This document shows positions 1 to 8,954 of a stretch of DNA of 64,000 nt, one piece after another. The notes beneath the pieces were generated by a model that had not been told where the DNA came from, searched no databases, and saw only the letters and a program-made list of their open reading frames with translations. The stretch covers positions 62,001-126,000 of the forward strand of contig VXSC01000022.1 of the NCBI GenBank assembly GCA_009838195.1, in the 5' to 3' direction. Made by a program: the position numbers and the translations under genes. Every line of letters starts with the position of its first letter. Positions within the stretch are counted from its first letter, which is position 1. This DNA is from Rhodothermaceae bacterium (GTDB taxonomy: Bacteria > Bacteroidota > Rhodothermia > Rhodothermales > Bin80).

Positions 1-1
1 T

Positions 2-268
2 AAAGGGGGTTTATGGGGATTCGTTGACCGTGCGGGTAAAGTCGTTGTTGAGCCTGGTTACCAGAGGGCAGACGATTTTTCGAATGGGCGGGCATTGGTA
101 TTGACGGGGGATGGATATGGGTTCATTGATTCAACAGGAACTATGGTTATTCCACCACGATACGAGAGAGCCGCTTCATTTGACCAGGGACTCGCCTGGG
201 TAACTTTGGAAGGGCAGTCAGGATATATTGATACCACGGGAATATTTGTCTGGCGAGAGGATGAGTGA
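2..268 (+). CDS. WG-repeat protein, C-terminal part (5' end outside window)
   Basis: The last 88 codons of a gene that enters from the left edge, ending at the TGA at 266-268. The translation shows repeated WG-type modules, for example GLWGFVDRAGKVVVEPGY, GYGFIDSTGTMVIPPRYE and SGYIDTTGIFVW, each pairing an aromatic-Gly-(F/Y)-(I/V)-D core with an I/V-x-P-x-Y half. WG repeats are usually surface or periplasmic propeller-like modules of unknown ligand. The rest of the protein, including any signal peptide, lies outside the window, so the domain order cannot be judged. Confidence 0.8.
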   Translation, partial: KGGLWGFVDRAGKVVVEPGYQRADDFSNGRALVLTGDGYGFIDSTGTMVIPPRYERAASFDQGLAWVTLEGQSGYIDTTGIFVWREDE

Positions 269-449
269 TATACTCCGAATCGCCATAGTAGTGAGTCTGA
301 AGTCGTGTTCAAAGCTGACCGATTCAATTTTATTGAATTGTCTGCGGAACACCTTAACTGTCTGACGAACGGTATATGGGTAGATAGAGCTTCTCGCAGC
401 CTCGCTCAAGTGGTGTGAATAATTGTGAATAATAGGGTGGCGAGTGGGA

Positions 450-683
450 TTAGGAATCAAGATCGGCCCAAAGTTTCCCCAAACTTGCATAGCGGAAGCC
501 ATCACCTCTTTCGAGTTCCCTGATGGATTCAAGTGTGCTGTCAGAGGGCAATAGCTTGGCCCCATCGCCAGCATCCGAAGCAGGGCTGGGGAATTTAGCC
601 TTAGTTATTTCCACGCAAACTTGGGGCGTATAGATCGCGTCCCTTTTCGTATCCCTAACGGTGGACTGTTTGTCGGTTGACAT
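450..683 (-). CDS. Small hypothetical protein, possibly antitoxin-like
   Basis: A 77-residue hydrophilic protein starting MSTDKQSTVRDTKRD and ending GFRYASLGKLWADLDS. The start has a plausible ribosome site: GGGAGA ends 7 bases before the ATG. The C-terminal pattern (E-x-G-x-x-(F/Y)-x-S-L-x-x-L-W-A-D-L-D) resembles the tails of short RelB/DinJ-type antitoxins, but this is a resemblance only. No RelE- or PIN-like toxin follows in the 180 bases downstream, which hold no convincing frame. It may be an orphan antitoxin, a fragment or a chance frame. Confidence 0.4.
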   Translation of the reverse strand: MSTDKQSTVRDTKRDAIYTPQVCVEITKAKFPSPASDAGDGAKLLPSDSTLESIRELERGDGFRYASLGKLWADLDS

Positions 684-1248
684 GTGTTCATCTCCCGCAA
701 TTGCAGAGCTATTAATATCTGAATAACGTAGGCCACATCTTGGATGTACACCGAAATATATGCAACTAGTTAACTCTTGTACCTCGAATACTTCGTTATA
801 ACCACAGAATCACGTGCATCGCACACTCCTGACGTTGTCCGTGAACTGATGACATAGCCTATAGAGATAGAAATAAACCTGAGAAGTGAGGTTTTTCAAC
901 GCTAGCCTTGGAATCTGAGGCGGGTCTGCCCCGTACAGGTGGGGATACATCGAGTGCCGATTCTATCCTTGATAATACGTCCGCTCTAGCAGAGTTGCCT
1001 CCTCCGTGTGAAAGTAGCCGATAGCATCACTGATGACATTTTGATGACTATGCGCCGGACACACCGATCAATGAGTTGGTTATGCGTGAGTACCGTTTGA
1101 CTGGTGATCGGAATCGTCGGCATTTCATGGTCTAAATTCTTGACGAACAAAAACTGCCTCTATTGTTCGATCTGAATTCAGCAACAGATCCTTAGGTTGA
1201 AAATCTGTCGAATTACAGGTTTTTCCAAGGTGGAACATTAGAAAAGGT

Positions 1249-1275
1249 ACTACGTTTTATAAAATTATAAAGTAG
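1249..1275. promoter_or_regulatory. Imperfect inverted repeat just upstream of the accessory cassette
   Basis: CTAC-GT-TTTATAA / AA / TTATAAAGTAG: the arms pair along their length apart from a two-base bulge in the left arm. The repeat is AT-rich and ends 10 bases before the ATG at 1286, so it overlaps where a promoter or the transcript start should be. It could be the operator of the cassette or a promoter element. No Shine-Dalgarno sequence is visible between it and the ATG. Confidence 0.35.
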
Positions 1276-1285
1276 CGTATCTTCC

Positions 1286-2566
1286 ATGTATACCTTTCAT
1301 CGCACACATGTACGGCGCTTGATAGATTTCATTTCAAGTAGCTATGACATGCGGATAATCGCCATTATTGGTCCTCGCCAAGTGGGGAAAACGACCATTG
1401 CTCTCCAAGCCCGCCAGCAATTGATGGAGTTGGGGTTTACGTGCCAGTATATTTCCTTCGACGATCCACAGTTAAATAAGCCAAGATGGCCCATAGATGC
1501 ACACATCCCTGATATTACGTCGATCGAAAATTTTGCGAATCCAAAGACTCTTGTAGACATATGGGACAATGCTCGTGAGGCTTCGCTAAAATCACCCCGG
1601 GGACACGTTTTGTTTTTGGACGAAATTCAGCTCATCCCGCAGTGGTCAAATTACGTTAAGGGCTTATGGGACAGGGACCGTCGAGAGGGTTATCCCCTCC
1701 ATGTGGTAATCTTAGGATCAGCAGTCTGGCAGATGCTGGTTGGCCGTAATGAAAGTCTTACGGGTCGTTTCCGTGAACTGTCCGTCAAACACTGGTCGCT
1801 TCAAGAAATGGCAAAGGTATTCGGCCTGACGGCTGAACAATTTATGTTTTACGGTGGATATCCTGCGTCATGGCCCGACGAATCAGAGAAATCACGGTTT
1901 GATTATTGGCGCGAATACATCACAAAGACAATCATAGGCTCCGTTATTGGCCGGGACATCGTGTTGCTTAAACAGATCAAGAAACCTGCCTTGATGCGTC
2001 AACTAATAGATATCGCACCCAGCTACTCCGGCCGGATCATGGCATACAATAAGCTCTTGGGTCTACTTCATGACAAGGACAATGCGACAACTGTTAAACA
2101 TTATCTGAATTTGCTTTCTGATGCAGGTCTAATTACCACTCTATTTCGATATACCCCAAGCCCACACCTAGGTATGGCCTCCTCCCCTAAAGTTAATGTC
2201 CTAAACACGGCACTTATGACGGCACCATCCGGTTATTCGTTCCAAGAGGCACAAGTCGATCGACCCTTTTGGGGTCGGGTTGTGGAGAGCGCAGTGGGTG
2301 CCCACTTATGTAACACGCGAAATACTGCAACCCGAATTCACTACTGGCGTGACAAGGGCGGTAGGCATGAGGTTGATTTTGTTATCTCACGAGGTCCTCA
2401 CCTCATTGGTGTGGAGGTTAAGAGCGGTATGAAGCAGACACATCGTGGATTGGACGCATTTAAAGATCGCTTCCCGCACGCCAAAACAATGATGGTGGGC
2501 CCAGGTGGTTTTCCATTCAATGAGTTTTTGTCGCTCACTACCGACGAATGGATTGAAGATCTATGA
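1286..2566 (+). CDS. AAA_14/DUF4143-family ATPase
   Basis: 426 residues. An N-terminal P-loop ATPase shows Walker A GPRQVGKT (residues 29-36) and Walker B HVLFLDEIQ (D112, E113), the hallmark pair of AAA_14. The C-terminal half matches DUF4143, with a winged-helix-like stretch (around 200-300) and a terminal PD-(D/E)XK-like fold with D364 and an E377-V-K379 motif (VEVKSG). Proteins of this architecture are common in bacteria and archaea and mostly uncharacterised; many sit in accessory or conflict loci. The stop overlaps the next gene's start by four bases (ATGA), so the two are probably translationally coupled. The start follows an inverted repeat with no obvious ribosome site. Confidence 0.85.
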   Translation: MYTFHRTHVRRLIDFISSSYDMRIIAIIGPRQVGKTTIALQARQQLMELGFTCQYISFDDPQLNKPRWPIDAHIPDITSIENFANPKTLVDIWDNAREASLKSPRGHVLFLDEIQLIPQWSNYVKGLWDRDRREGYPLHVVILGSAVWQMLVGRNESLTGRFRELSVKHWSLQEMAKVFGLTAEQFMFYGGYPASWPDESEKSRFDYWREYITKTIIGSVIGRDIVLLKQIKKPALMRQLIDIAPSYSGRIMAYNKLLGLLHDKDNATTVKHYLNLLSDAGLITTLFRYTPSPHLGMASSPKVNVLNTALMTAPSGYSFQEAQVDRPFWGRVVESAVGAHLCNTRNTATRIHYWRDKGGRHEVDFVISRGPHLIGVEVKSGMKQTHRGLDAFKDRFPHAKTMMVGPGGFPFNEFLSLTTDEWIEDL

Positions 2567-5500
2567 ATTTGATCATGCAGCACATACCGCGTACTGTCAG
2601 CCTGATTGAACCCCAAAACGATCCACGGTTTGGGCAAGTTGGACTATCGCTGCAAGATTTTGATTCTGATCGCGGTTATGTTCTTTTGGGGGAGCCGGGA
2701 ATGGGTAAGAGTACAGAGTTTGACACCGCGACTCGTGGGATTGATGATAGACATTGTATTTCTGCCCGAAGGTTTATTCGGTCCAATTTGGACCGCCACC
2801 CAGAATGGAAAACAAAAACAATCTTCATTGACGGACTTGATGAGATGCGTGTTGGTGGAGGAGATCCGAGAGGAGTACTGGACAAAATTATCTATGGTCT
2901 AGGAGCATTAGGAACCCCCAAATTTCGTTTGTCCTGCCGTTCTGCCAACTGGTTGGGTTCTGGTGATCGAATAGAGCTTGGTACGCTTTTAGGCACTAAA
3001 GATATTCCAGTGCTCCAATTGAATCCGCTATGTTACGATGGCGTTCGGGAGATCATCTCTCAACGGGGACAGGATGCAAATACTTTCATTCAGCGGGCTC
3101 ATGAGTACGGCATGGATGCCTTACTCGGGAATCCGCGATTACTTGATTTCCTGATAACGTCCGTCAAAACAGAAGGGTGGCCTGGCAGCCAATTGAAAAT
3201 GCTTGAAAACGTCTGCCGAGAACTTGTCCGAGAACAAAATAGTGAACATGTTGATGCCCGTTCATCCACTTCACTGCAATCTTGGGAAGCAATCTTAACT
3301 GCAGCCGGGAAGCTTTCTGCTTATATGCTGATCGCAAATAAGACTGGCTGGGCAAGGAATGTTACGGATGACTCCGAAATTCTATCTATGCGTGATTTGG
3401 AATGCCATCAAGATTTGCCCCTTCAGGAAGCTTTTGACTCAAGGATCTTTGAAGGTTCTTCCCGCTCAAAGATCCCGATCCATCGTCTTATGGCTGAATT
3501 CCTTGGAGCCCGCTATTTGAATAGAGAAATCCAGAATGGTCTCAGCGTCCGGCGTGCTCTCGCCCTTCTCAAGGAGCACAATGGAATTCTCTTGCCTGAT
3601 CTAAGAGGACTTGCCGCATGGCTCGCTGCGTTGAACAGTCAAGCGAGAACAATTCTGATTCAGGTAGACCCGGCTACTGTTGCCTTCAACGGAGATACTA
3701 GAGGCTTTAGCTCCGATGAGCGAAATGAACTACTCGTGAAACTTGAACAACAAATTCATCTTAACTCCGACTGGCCTTCCGCTGCCGCTCTAAATGCCCT
3801 AACAGGAAATGAAGGCATACCAATCATCCAGGATTTAACGGATTCGCCGGAACGCTCAAAAAACAGGCAAACGCTGGTTTATTTGCTTCTCCGGGGATTC
3901 TCACAAACGTACTTCCATACGGGTGCATCATCCCGGCAGGTTGATCACGAAAACCTGTTAAACATCGTTCGTGATCATAGTTGGCAATCAAATGTTCGTT
4001 GCGAGGCACTCGCTGCTTTAAGCAGGATGCTTCGTCACATTCCACAGCGTAGTACTCTATTGAAGGACATACTAAAGGAAGTGCAAGAAAAACATATATC
4101 GGACGAAAAACATGACCTGCAAGGTGCACTACTATACCTCACCTACCCTGATGAATTGCGTCCGGCGGAGGTATGGGATTACCTCGTAGCGGGACCAGCC
4201 ACCGATCATTATAGCGCTTATCAAAGCTTTTTCGCAAGCCTCGTTGATCGATCAAATGAGCATCAGATCAGAGAATTACTGGATTCTCTTTGTGATCATG
4301 CTTCTGATTCCATCCCAAAATTAGAAGATCAAAGGCTTGCAGATATTGTAGTCCAGCTTCTTGCAAGGGGTTTAGAATTGTTTGGAGATAAATTGAGTAT
4401 CCGAGAGTTGTATCGATGGTTTAATCTTGTTGAATTCGACGATTATTTCTCTCAGCTATATCCAGTTCATACTTCACGACCGAGTTTTAGCCAGCACGAT
4501 GAAGCGAACAGCGCAATCCGTAATTGGCTGAGTCAGCGCGAGAGCGTCCAGTATAATCTAATTGAACATGGCTTGTTGAAAGGGAAGATGAATGTCGGGG
4601 GTGATTCCTTCTCTAAGACTATAGCACTCAAATTCGTGGGCAGGAATGCCCCAGAGGGATTTCGCTTACGGTGCCTTGACCGTGCGGCCGAACTTTGGGA
4701 CGCAAATCTGGATGTGGCACGAGAGTTTGCATCATTGTCCATCTTAGCAGAAGAGGGCTGGGAACCGCTCTTATCCGATGAAGAAATAATCTGTGCGGTC
4801 TCCGATATACCTGGATTGATTCAGTGGAATGGTCAACGTCTAAAGAATAGAGCCCAAGCGGAACTTGAGACAATTGAGATCAAGAAGAAACAGGAGGAAA
4901 TTCGGGGTGCCTACCAAGAACAAAAGCAGGAAAAACTGGATATTATTCGCCAACAACAGACTGGGTTGGCAAAGGGGCAATGCACACCTGCAATTCTTGA
5001 TGAGCTTGCCAACGTATACTTTGATAATCCTAATACAAACGACAATAATCCGCAGACTTGCCTGAAGATTTACTTTGAAGGTGATGAGGGTCTGTTACAG
5101 GCAACGTTGGCAGGATTTCGCAGCCTACTACTGGACCGGGATGACCTCCCGGACCTTGATCAAATCACCCAACTGTACGAGGATAGCCGGAGATCATACT
5201 TTGCACTCCCTTTTCTTGTGGGAATGGAAGAGGCATACAAAGCGGGTAATGATCTGAGCCATCTCTCTGAAACGGGAATTCGGCGAGCACTGGGTTTTTA
5301 TCTGGTTACAGAATCCCCTCGCCAGCAATACCTTTTTCTGAATCAAATAGAGAATGGTGATCAAACTCCATCATGGTATCAGCAGGCTTTAAAGTGCTGT
5401 CCAGAGGCTGTGGCTGATTCACTGGTTTCGGTGCACAACGCAAGTGTTCGCTCCAAAAATCCGCCGAATACCCACATGTATGAGATGGCTTTTGATTCGG

Positions 5501-6774
5501 CCTATGCTCATGTAGCAAAGCTCGCTGTACCTCGAATGTTTACAGTATTTCCTTCCCGATGCAGTTCCAGGAAACTAGAATCTCTGCGTGTGGTCCTCTG
5601 GAGTGGGATTCTGAACAACGCAATGCCTATGACAGCATTGAAGAAAATGATCTCAAAACGGCTGAATCGCAAGCGGATGGACCTAGGCCAGCAAGCTCAC
5701 TGGCTAGGTGCAGGATTGTTCGCCGACAGGAAGACCTATATTCCAATGTTGGCAGAATTTCTCTCTGCCGGAGAGGAAATCCGTACGCACCATGTCATTG
5801 ATTTTCTGATTCCTACGGGCCGCGGGCCACTTATTTTGCAAAACATTGATGAATTGAATCCTGACGAGATTAGACAGCTTATCCAAACACTTGGGAGGCG
5901 CATACATCCGCCTGTTTTTCGAGAACATGCAGGTGTTGTTAGCGATGAGCAGAGAATCAGCAGTAAATTCCAGACTCTCCTCACACACTGGATCGGAGAG
6001 CTGAAAAAACGTGCCTGCGATGATGCAAGAAAGAACTTGGATATATTGGTATCCGATGCTAGTTTATTGGCATGGAAACAAGAGATTGTACTCGCCCAGG
6101 AAGAACAAGCTAGATATCGCCGTGCGGCAAAGCATTCGGATCTAAGCTTGAAACAGATTCAGGAAGTCCTTAATTACGGTCTCCCGGCAAATGCTGCAGA
6201 TCTTGTAGGCCTAACACTTGATGCCCTTGAGGAGTTGGCAGAGCAAATACGCGATGGTTCACCTAATGCTTGGCATCTATATTGGGATTGGGATCGGAAA
6301 CCTAGTAGACCCTCAAAATCAAAACCCGAAGACGACTGCCGAAATGCATTACTTTTACACTTAGCGACCAAACTTGAAAAGCATGAAGTTGATGCACAGC
6401 CGGAGGGGCGCTACGCGGATGATCGAAGAGCAGATATCCGAATATCGTACGGCTCCAATCTGTCGATCCCGATTGAAATCAAGAAAAATTCACACGTAGA
6501 TCTGTGGCGTGGCATCACCGAGCAACTGGTGCCAAAATACACACGAGACCCAAAATCGGATGGTTACGGAATTTATTTAGTGTTCTGGTTTGGCGCGGAC
6601 GGAGAATATACGAGGGTTGTTTCACCAGATGGAGACATCCCCGAAGAACCAATAGAACTAAAAAACTTGCTTGAAAAGCGGCTTGATCTAGAACTCAGGA
6701 AAAGAATCTACGTCGTAGTCATTGATGTGGCCCTATCTGGGAGATTTATTGAGAATGAATCATCACAGAGTTAA
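2563..6774 (+). CDS. Large NACHT-like NTPase with C-terminal PD-(D/E)XK nuclease-like domain
   Basis: 1403 residues. Walker A GEPGMGKST (43-51) and a Walker B TIFIDGLDE (86-94) of NACHT style are followed by a sensor-like stretch FRLSCRSANW, as in STAND/NACHT NTPases. Residues from about 350 to 1200 are long, helix-rich and poorly conserved, with a charged coiled stretch near 770-800, consistent with helical repeats that could sense a ligand. The last 150 residues carry a restriction-endonuclease-like motif: RADIRI (D1291) then IPIEIKK (E1305, K1307). The effector-like domain is therefore C-terminal, whereas many bacterial NACHT proteins carry theirs N-terminally. No transmembrane segment or signal peptide is apparent. 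The role is inferred as defence-like; it is not shown. Confidence 0.75.
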   Translation: MNLIMQHIPRTVSLIEPQNDPRFGQVGLSLQDFDSDRGYVLLGEPGMGKSTEFDTATRGIDDRHCISARRFIRSNLDRHPEWKTKTIFIDGLDEMRVGGGDPRGVLDKIIYGLGALGTPKFRLSCRSANWLGSGDRIELGTLLGTKDIPVLQLNPLCYDGVREIISQRGQDANTFIQRAHEYGMDALLGNPRLLDFLITSVKTEGWPGSQLKMLENVCRELVREQNSEHVDARSSTSLQSWEAILTAAGKLSAYMLIANKTGWARNVTDDSEILSMRDLECHQDLPLQEAFDSRIFEGSSRSKIPIHRLMAEFLGARYLNREIQNGLSVRRALALLKEHNGILLPDLRGLAAWLAALNSQARTILIQVDPATVAFNGDTRGFSSDERNELLVKLEQQIHLNSDWPSAAALNALTGNEGIPIIQDLTDSPERSKNRQTLVYLLLRGFSQTYFHTGASSRQVDHENLLNIVRDHSWQSNVRCEALAALSRMLRHIPQRSTLLKDILKEVQEKHISDEKHDLQGALLYLTYPDELRPAEVWDYLVAGPATDHYSAYQSFFASLVDRSNEHQIRELLDSLCDHASDSIPKLEDQRLADIVVQLLARGLELFGDKLSIRELYRWFNLVEFDDYFSQLYPVHTSRPSFSQHDEANSAIRNWLSQRESVQYNLIEHGLLKGKMNVGGDSFSKTIALKFVGRNAPEGFRLRCLDRAAELWDANLDVAREFASLSILAEEGWEPLLSDEEIICAVSDIPGLIQWNGQRLKNRAQAELETIEIKKKQEEIRGAYQEQKQEKLDIIRQQQTGLAKGQCTPAILDELANVYFDNPNTNDNNPQTCLKIYFEGDEGLLQATLAGFRSLLLDRDDLPDLDQITQLYEDSRRSYFALPFLVGMEEAYKAGNDLSHLSETGIRRALGFYLVTESPRQQYLFLNQIENGDQTPSWYQQALKCCPEAVADSLVSVHNASVRSKNPPNTHMYEMAFDSAYAHVAKLAVPRMFTVFPSRCSSRKLESLRVVLWSGILNNAMPMTALKKMISKRLNRKRMDLGQQAHWLGAGLFADRKTYIPMLAEFLSAGEEIRTHHVIDFLIPTGRGPLILQNIDELNPDEIRQLIQTLGRRIHPPVFREHAGVVSDEQRISSKFQTLLTHWIGELKKRACDDARKNLDILVSDASLLAWKQEIVLAQEEQARYRRAAKHSDLSLKQIQEVLNYGLPANAADLVGLTLDALEELAEQIRDGSPNAWHLYWDWDRKPSRPSKSKPEDDCRNALLLHLATKLEKHEVDAQPEGRYADDRRADIRISYGSNLSIPIEIKKNSHVDLWRGITEQLVPKYTRDPKSDGYGIYLVFWFGADGEYTRVVSPDGDIPEEPIELKNLLEKRLDLELRKRIYVVVIDVALSGRFIENESSQS

Positions 6775-6900
6775 AGGTCAAGTGTGCCCCATCCTTTCTA
6801 CAGTCCAGTACACTTCGGCAGGTTATTGCCTCATCTTCGTGGACTTTCGTGGCACACCCTCTTATTGACAGCGTAGAGAAAAATTCAACTTGATAAGCAA

Positions 6901-8919
6901 ATGCGTTCAGAATCTGAAGTGTTTTCCGAATTAACGACACTCTGCAGGTCAGAAGGTTATATTCACGCGCTGGCGTTCATTTCTGCTTTTAATCAATATG
7001 TGATTGGTTCCAAACCCTACAGAGACACTGAGCCCGACACGGAAAATCCCCCTGAGTTGACAAATTCGGAAATCATGGTCTTAGTTGGTCTCCTATTCAA
7101 AGGCCCTATTACCTATGATTTGCCTCCTCCTGAAGTTGTTTATGGCTATGTCACCCGGATCTATGAACTGCTTGATGAAATTCATCAGGTGGGTAATGCT
7201 CAATCACTAAACGACTTTGAACTTAATGCACCGTTCCCAACTCCTGGAATGTACCAGAAGGATATATTCTACGCAGGCGATTCGGCTCACTATTTCCAAT
7301 ACTGTGAGCTTGCATTAAAAAAGTACGAAGCAGATGCAGATTGGCTCTTAAAGAATAAAAATATTGACCTGAAAATCGGTAGTGAGATTTGCACGGCTAT
7401 TCGACATCTTCATGAAAAACGGATGAAGGAAACCGTGTTTACTCAGATGGATATCTCAGCGGTGCTACAAACGTCGTTGAGTGTATTCTCGTATTCAGTT
7501 GAAGACCTAGGTTTTATCGATACCACTTCAAAAGAGCGTGCAAGTAGCTTCATTGAAGCCTTTACCCTGCCCTCTGGTCAGAAAAATCCCGGCTTCACCT
7601 CATTAAGCACTTTCAATATTGCGTACAAGTACCCCATTATCCGAAAAAGTAACACCGAGTTTATTGTCTTGTCATATTACTCTTTGTCACAAGCATTCTA
7701 TGAAAATCTGTTCTTTTGGATGCAGGAAGACACGAACTATGTCAACTTAGCAAACCAGAATAGAGGAAATGCTGCTGAGTCAATAACTGCTGATCTCCTG
7801 ACGCGCGTATTTTCCAGAGAGAGGGTATTCAATAATGTGGAAATAGTTGAAACTAAAGGAAATAGAACTCGAGGAGAGATAGATGTTTTAGTAGTGTATG
7901 GACGCTACGTTATTGTTGCTCAAGTAAAATCAAAGCGCCTCACCATGAAAGCCCGAAGGGGGAATTTGGATGCAATCCAAGATGATTTTGAGAAGGCTAT
8001 TCATAGGGCTGCTCGTCAGGCTATGTCCTGTGGTCAATACATAGGCAACCCAAATGTGAAGCTTAAGAGCAAAGACGGGAGGAAGATTCCAGAAATAGAC
8101 CAATCTGCCCATGTACTTCCAATGACCGTAGTCCTTGATCCGTATCCTGGATTGTTCTTCCAAACTCAATTCCTCTTACAAGATCAATCAACAGAGAGAA
8201 TTTCCTCCCCATTCGTGACAGACGTATTTGCTTTAGATACAGTGGCTGAAATACTGGATTCGCCCGCTAGATTTCTGCATTATCTATTGCAACGGGGGAG
8301 CAGATCTCAACGACGGCACACTAACCAAGAATATGAACTACTTTCTTTACATCTGAAGCACGGCTTAGAATTTGGGGAGGATATAACTGATGTATTTGTT
8401 GAGAGCGATTTGGCAGGCGATATAGATTTGCTCATGTGTATCAGGCGTGATGGGGCTGAAGGCCCAGTACCGTCTATCAGTGTTCTCGACCAATATGCGA
8501 ATACTTATTTTGGCAGTATTCTTCGTGTTCTTGAACAAAACGGCGACCCTTCAGCGGTTGACTTGGCATTAGTGCTTCTGGAAATTTCTCATTCCTCTCA
8601 GGCCATTGAAGGTGTGAATAGAAAAATCGAAAAATGTGTTGATCTTGTTAAAAGCGGATCAGATCACCGGTTCTGTTCATTAGGGTTGTCCGAATTATCT
8701 ACGGGGATCACGTTTATGTGCGTTTCTAAATTTGATGAGCACTCCACAAACATCCTGATGGCAATTTGCAAATTAAGAAAGTATCAGAAGAAACTGTCAA
8801 GATGGTTTGGGATCATGTTGAGCCTTTCAGGTAATCTTGAATCGATCTACGAAATTAACCGGCCATGGGAAGAGGATGAGGAGCTTGAGTCAATATCAAA
8901 AGATCCTCGCTGCCCGTAA
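6901..8919 (+). CDS. Accessory-cassette protein with PD-(D/E)XK (NERD/Mrr-like) core
   Basis: 672 residues, family not recognised as a whole. The middle contains a nuclease-like signature: an amphipathic helix GNAAESITADLL, then GEIDVLVVYG (E326, D328), then IVAQVKSK (Q341, K343), i.e. D...QxK, the variant seen in Mrr-type enzymes. A basic helix follows (KARRGNLDAIQ). The N-terminal 290 residues and the C-terminal 270 residues are helix-rich and lack motifs I can name. It lies 126 bases after the NACHT-like gene on the same strand, and that gap may hold its own promoter. The start is weakly supported, with only a poor purine-rich stretch upstream. It runs toward rlmN, with 35 bases between their stops. 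Confidence 0.65.
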   Translation: MRSESEVFSELTTLCRSEGYIHALAFISAFNQYVIGSKPYRDTEPDTENPPELTNSEIMVLVGLLFKGPITYDLPPPEVVYGYVTRIYELLDEIHQVGNAQSLNDFELNAPFPTPGMYQKDIFYAGDSAHYFQYCELALKKYEADADWLLKNKNIDLKIGSEICTAIRHLHEKRMKETVFTQMDISAVLQTSLSVFSYSVEDLGFIDTTSKERASSFIEAFTLPSGQKNPGFTSLSTFNIAYKYPIIRKSNTEFIVLSYYSLSQAFYENLFFWMQEDTNYVNLANQNRGNAAESITADLLTRVFSRERVFNNVEIVETKGNRTRGEIDVLVVYGRYVIVAQVKSKRLTMKARRGNLDAIQDDFEKAIHRAARQAMSCGQYIGNPNVKLKSKDGRKIPEIDQSAHVLPMTVVLDPYPGLFFQTQFLLQDQSTERISSPFVTDVFALDTVAEILDSPARFLHYLLQRGSRSQRRHTNQEYELLSLHLKHGLEFGEDITDVFVESDLAGDIDLLMCIRRDGAEGPVPSISVLDQYANTYFGSILRVLEQNGDPSAVDLALVLLEISHSSQAIEGVNRKIEKCVDLVKSGSDHRFCSLGLSELSTGITFMCVSKFDEHSTNILMAICKLRKYQKKLSRWFGIMLSLSGNLESIYEINRPWEEDEELESISKDPRCP

Positions 8920-8954
8920 TCACAAGCCACGAATCTTTTCAGGATTATCCGGTG

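Larger units (their letters stand above)
269..1285. other. Gene-poor stretch between the WG-repeat gene and the accessory cassette
   Basis: About one kilobase with no long conserved reading frame. It holds one small possible gene on the minus strand (450-683) and an inverted repeat at 1249-1275, both listed separately. A short open stretch on the plus strand around 1040-1135 has a coding-like flavour (for example INELVMREYRLTGDRNRRHF) but is bounded by stops and has no start or family match I can name. It may be residue of a decayed gene. No tRNA, IS terminal repeat or recognisable attachment site was seen. Confidence 0.5.

Noticed and set aside
6864-6869. TTGACA in the gap before the third cassette gene
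   Set aside because: No matching -10 hexamer at usual spacing; promoter rules for this phylum differ.
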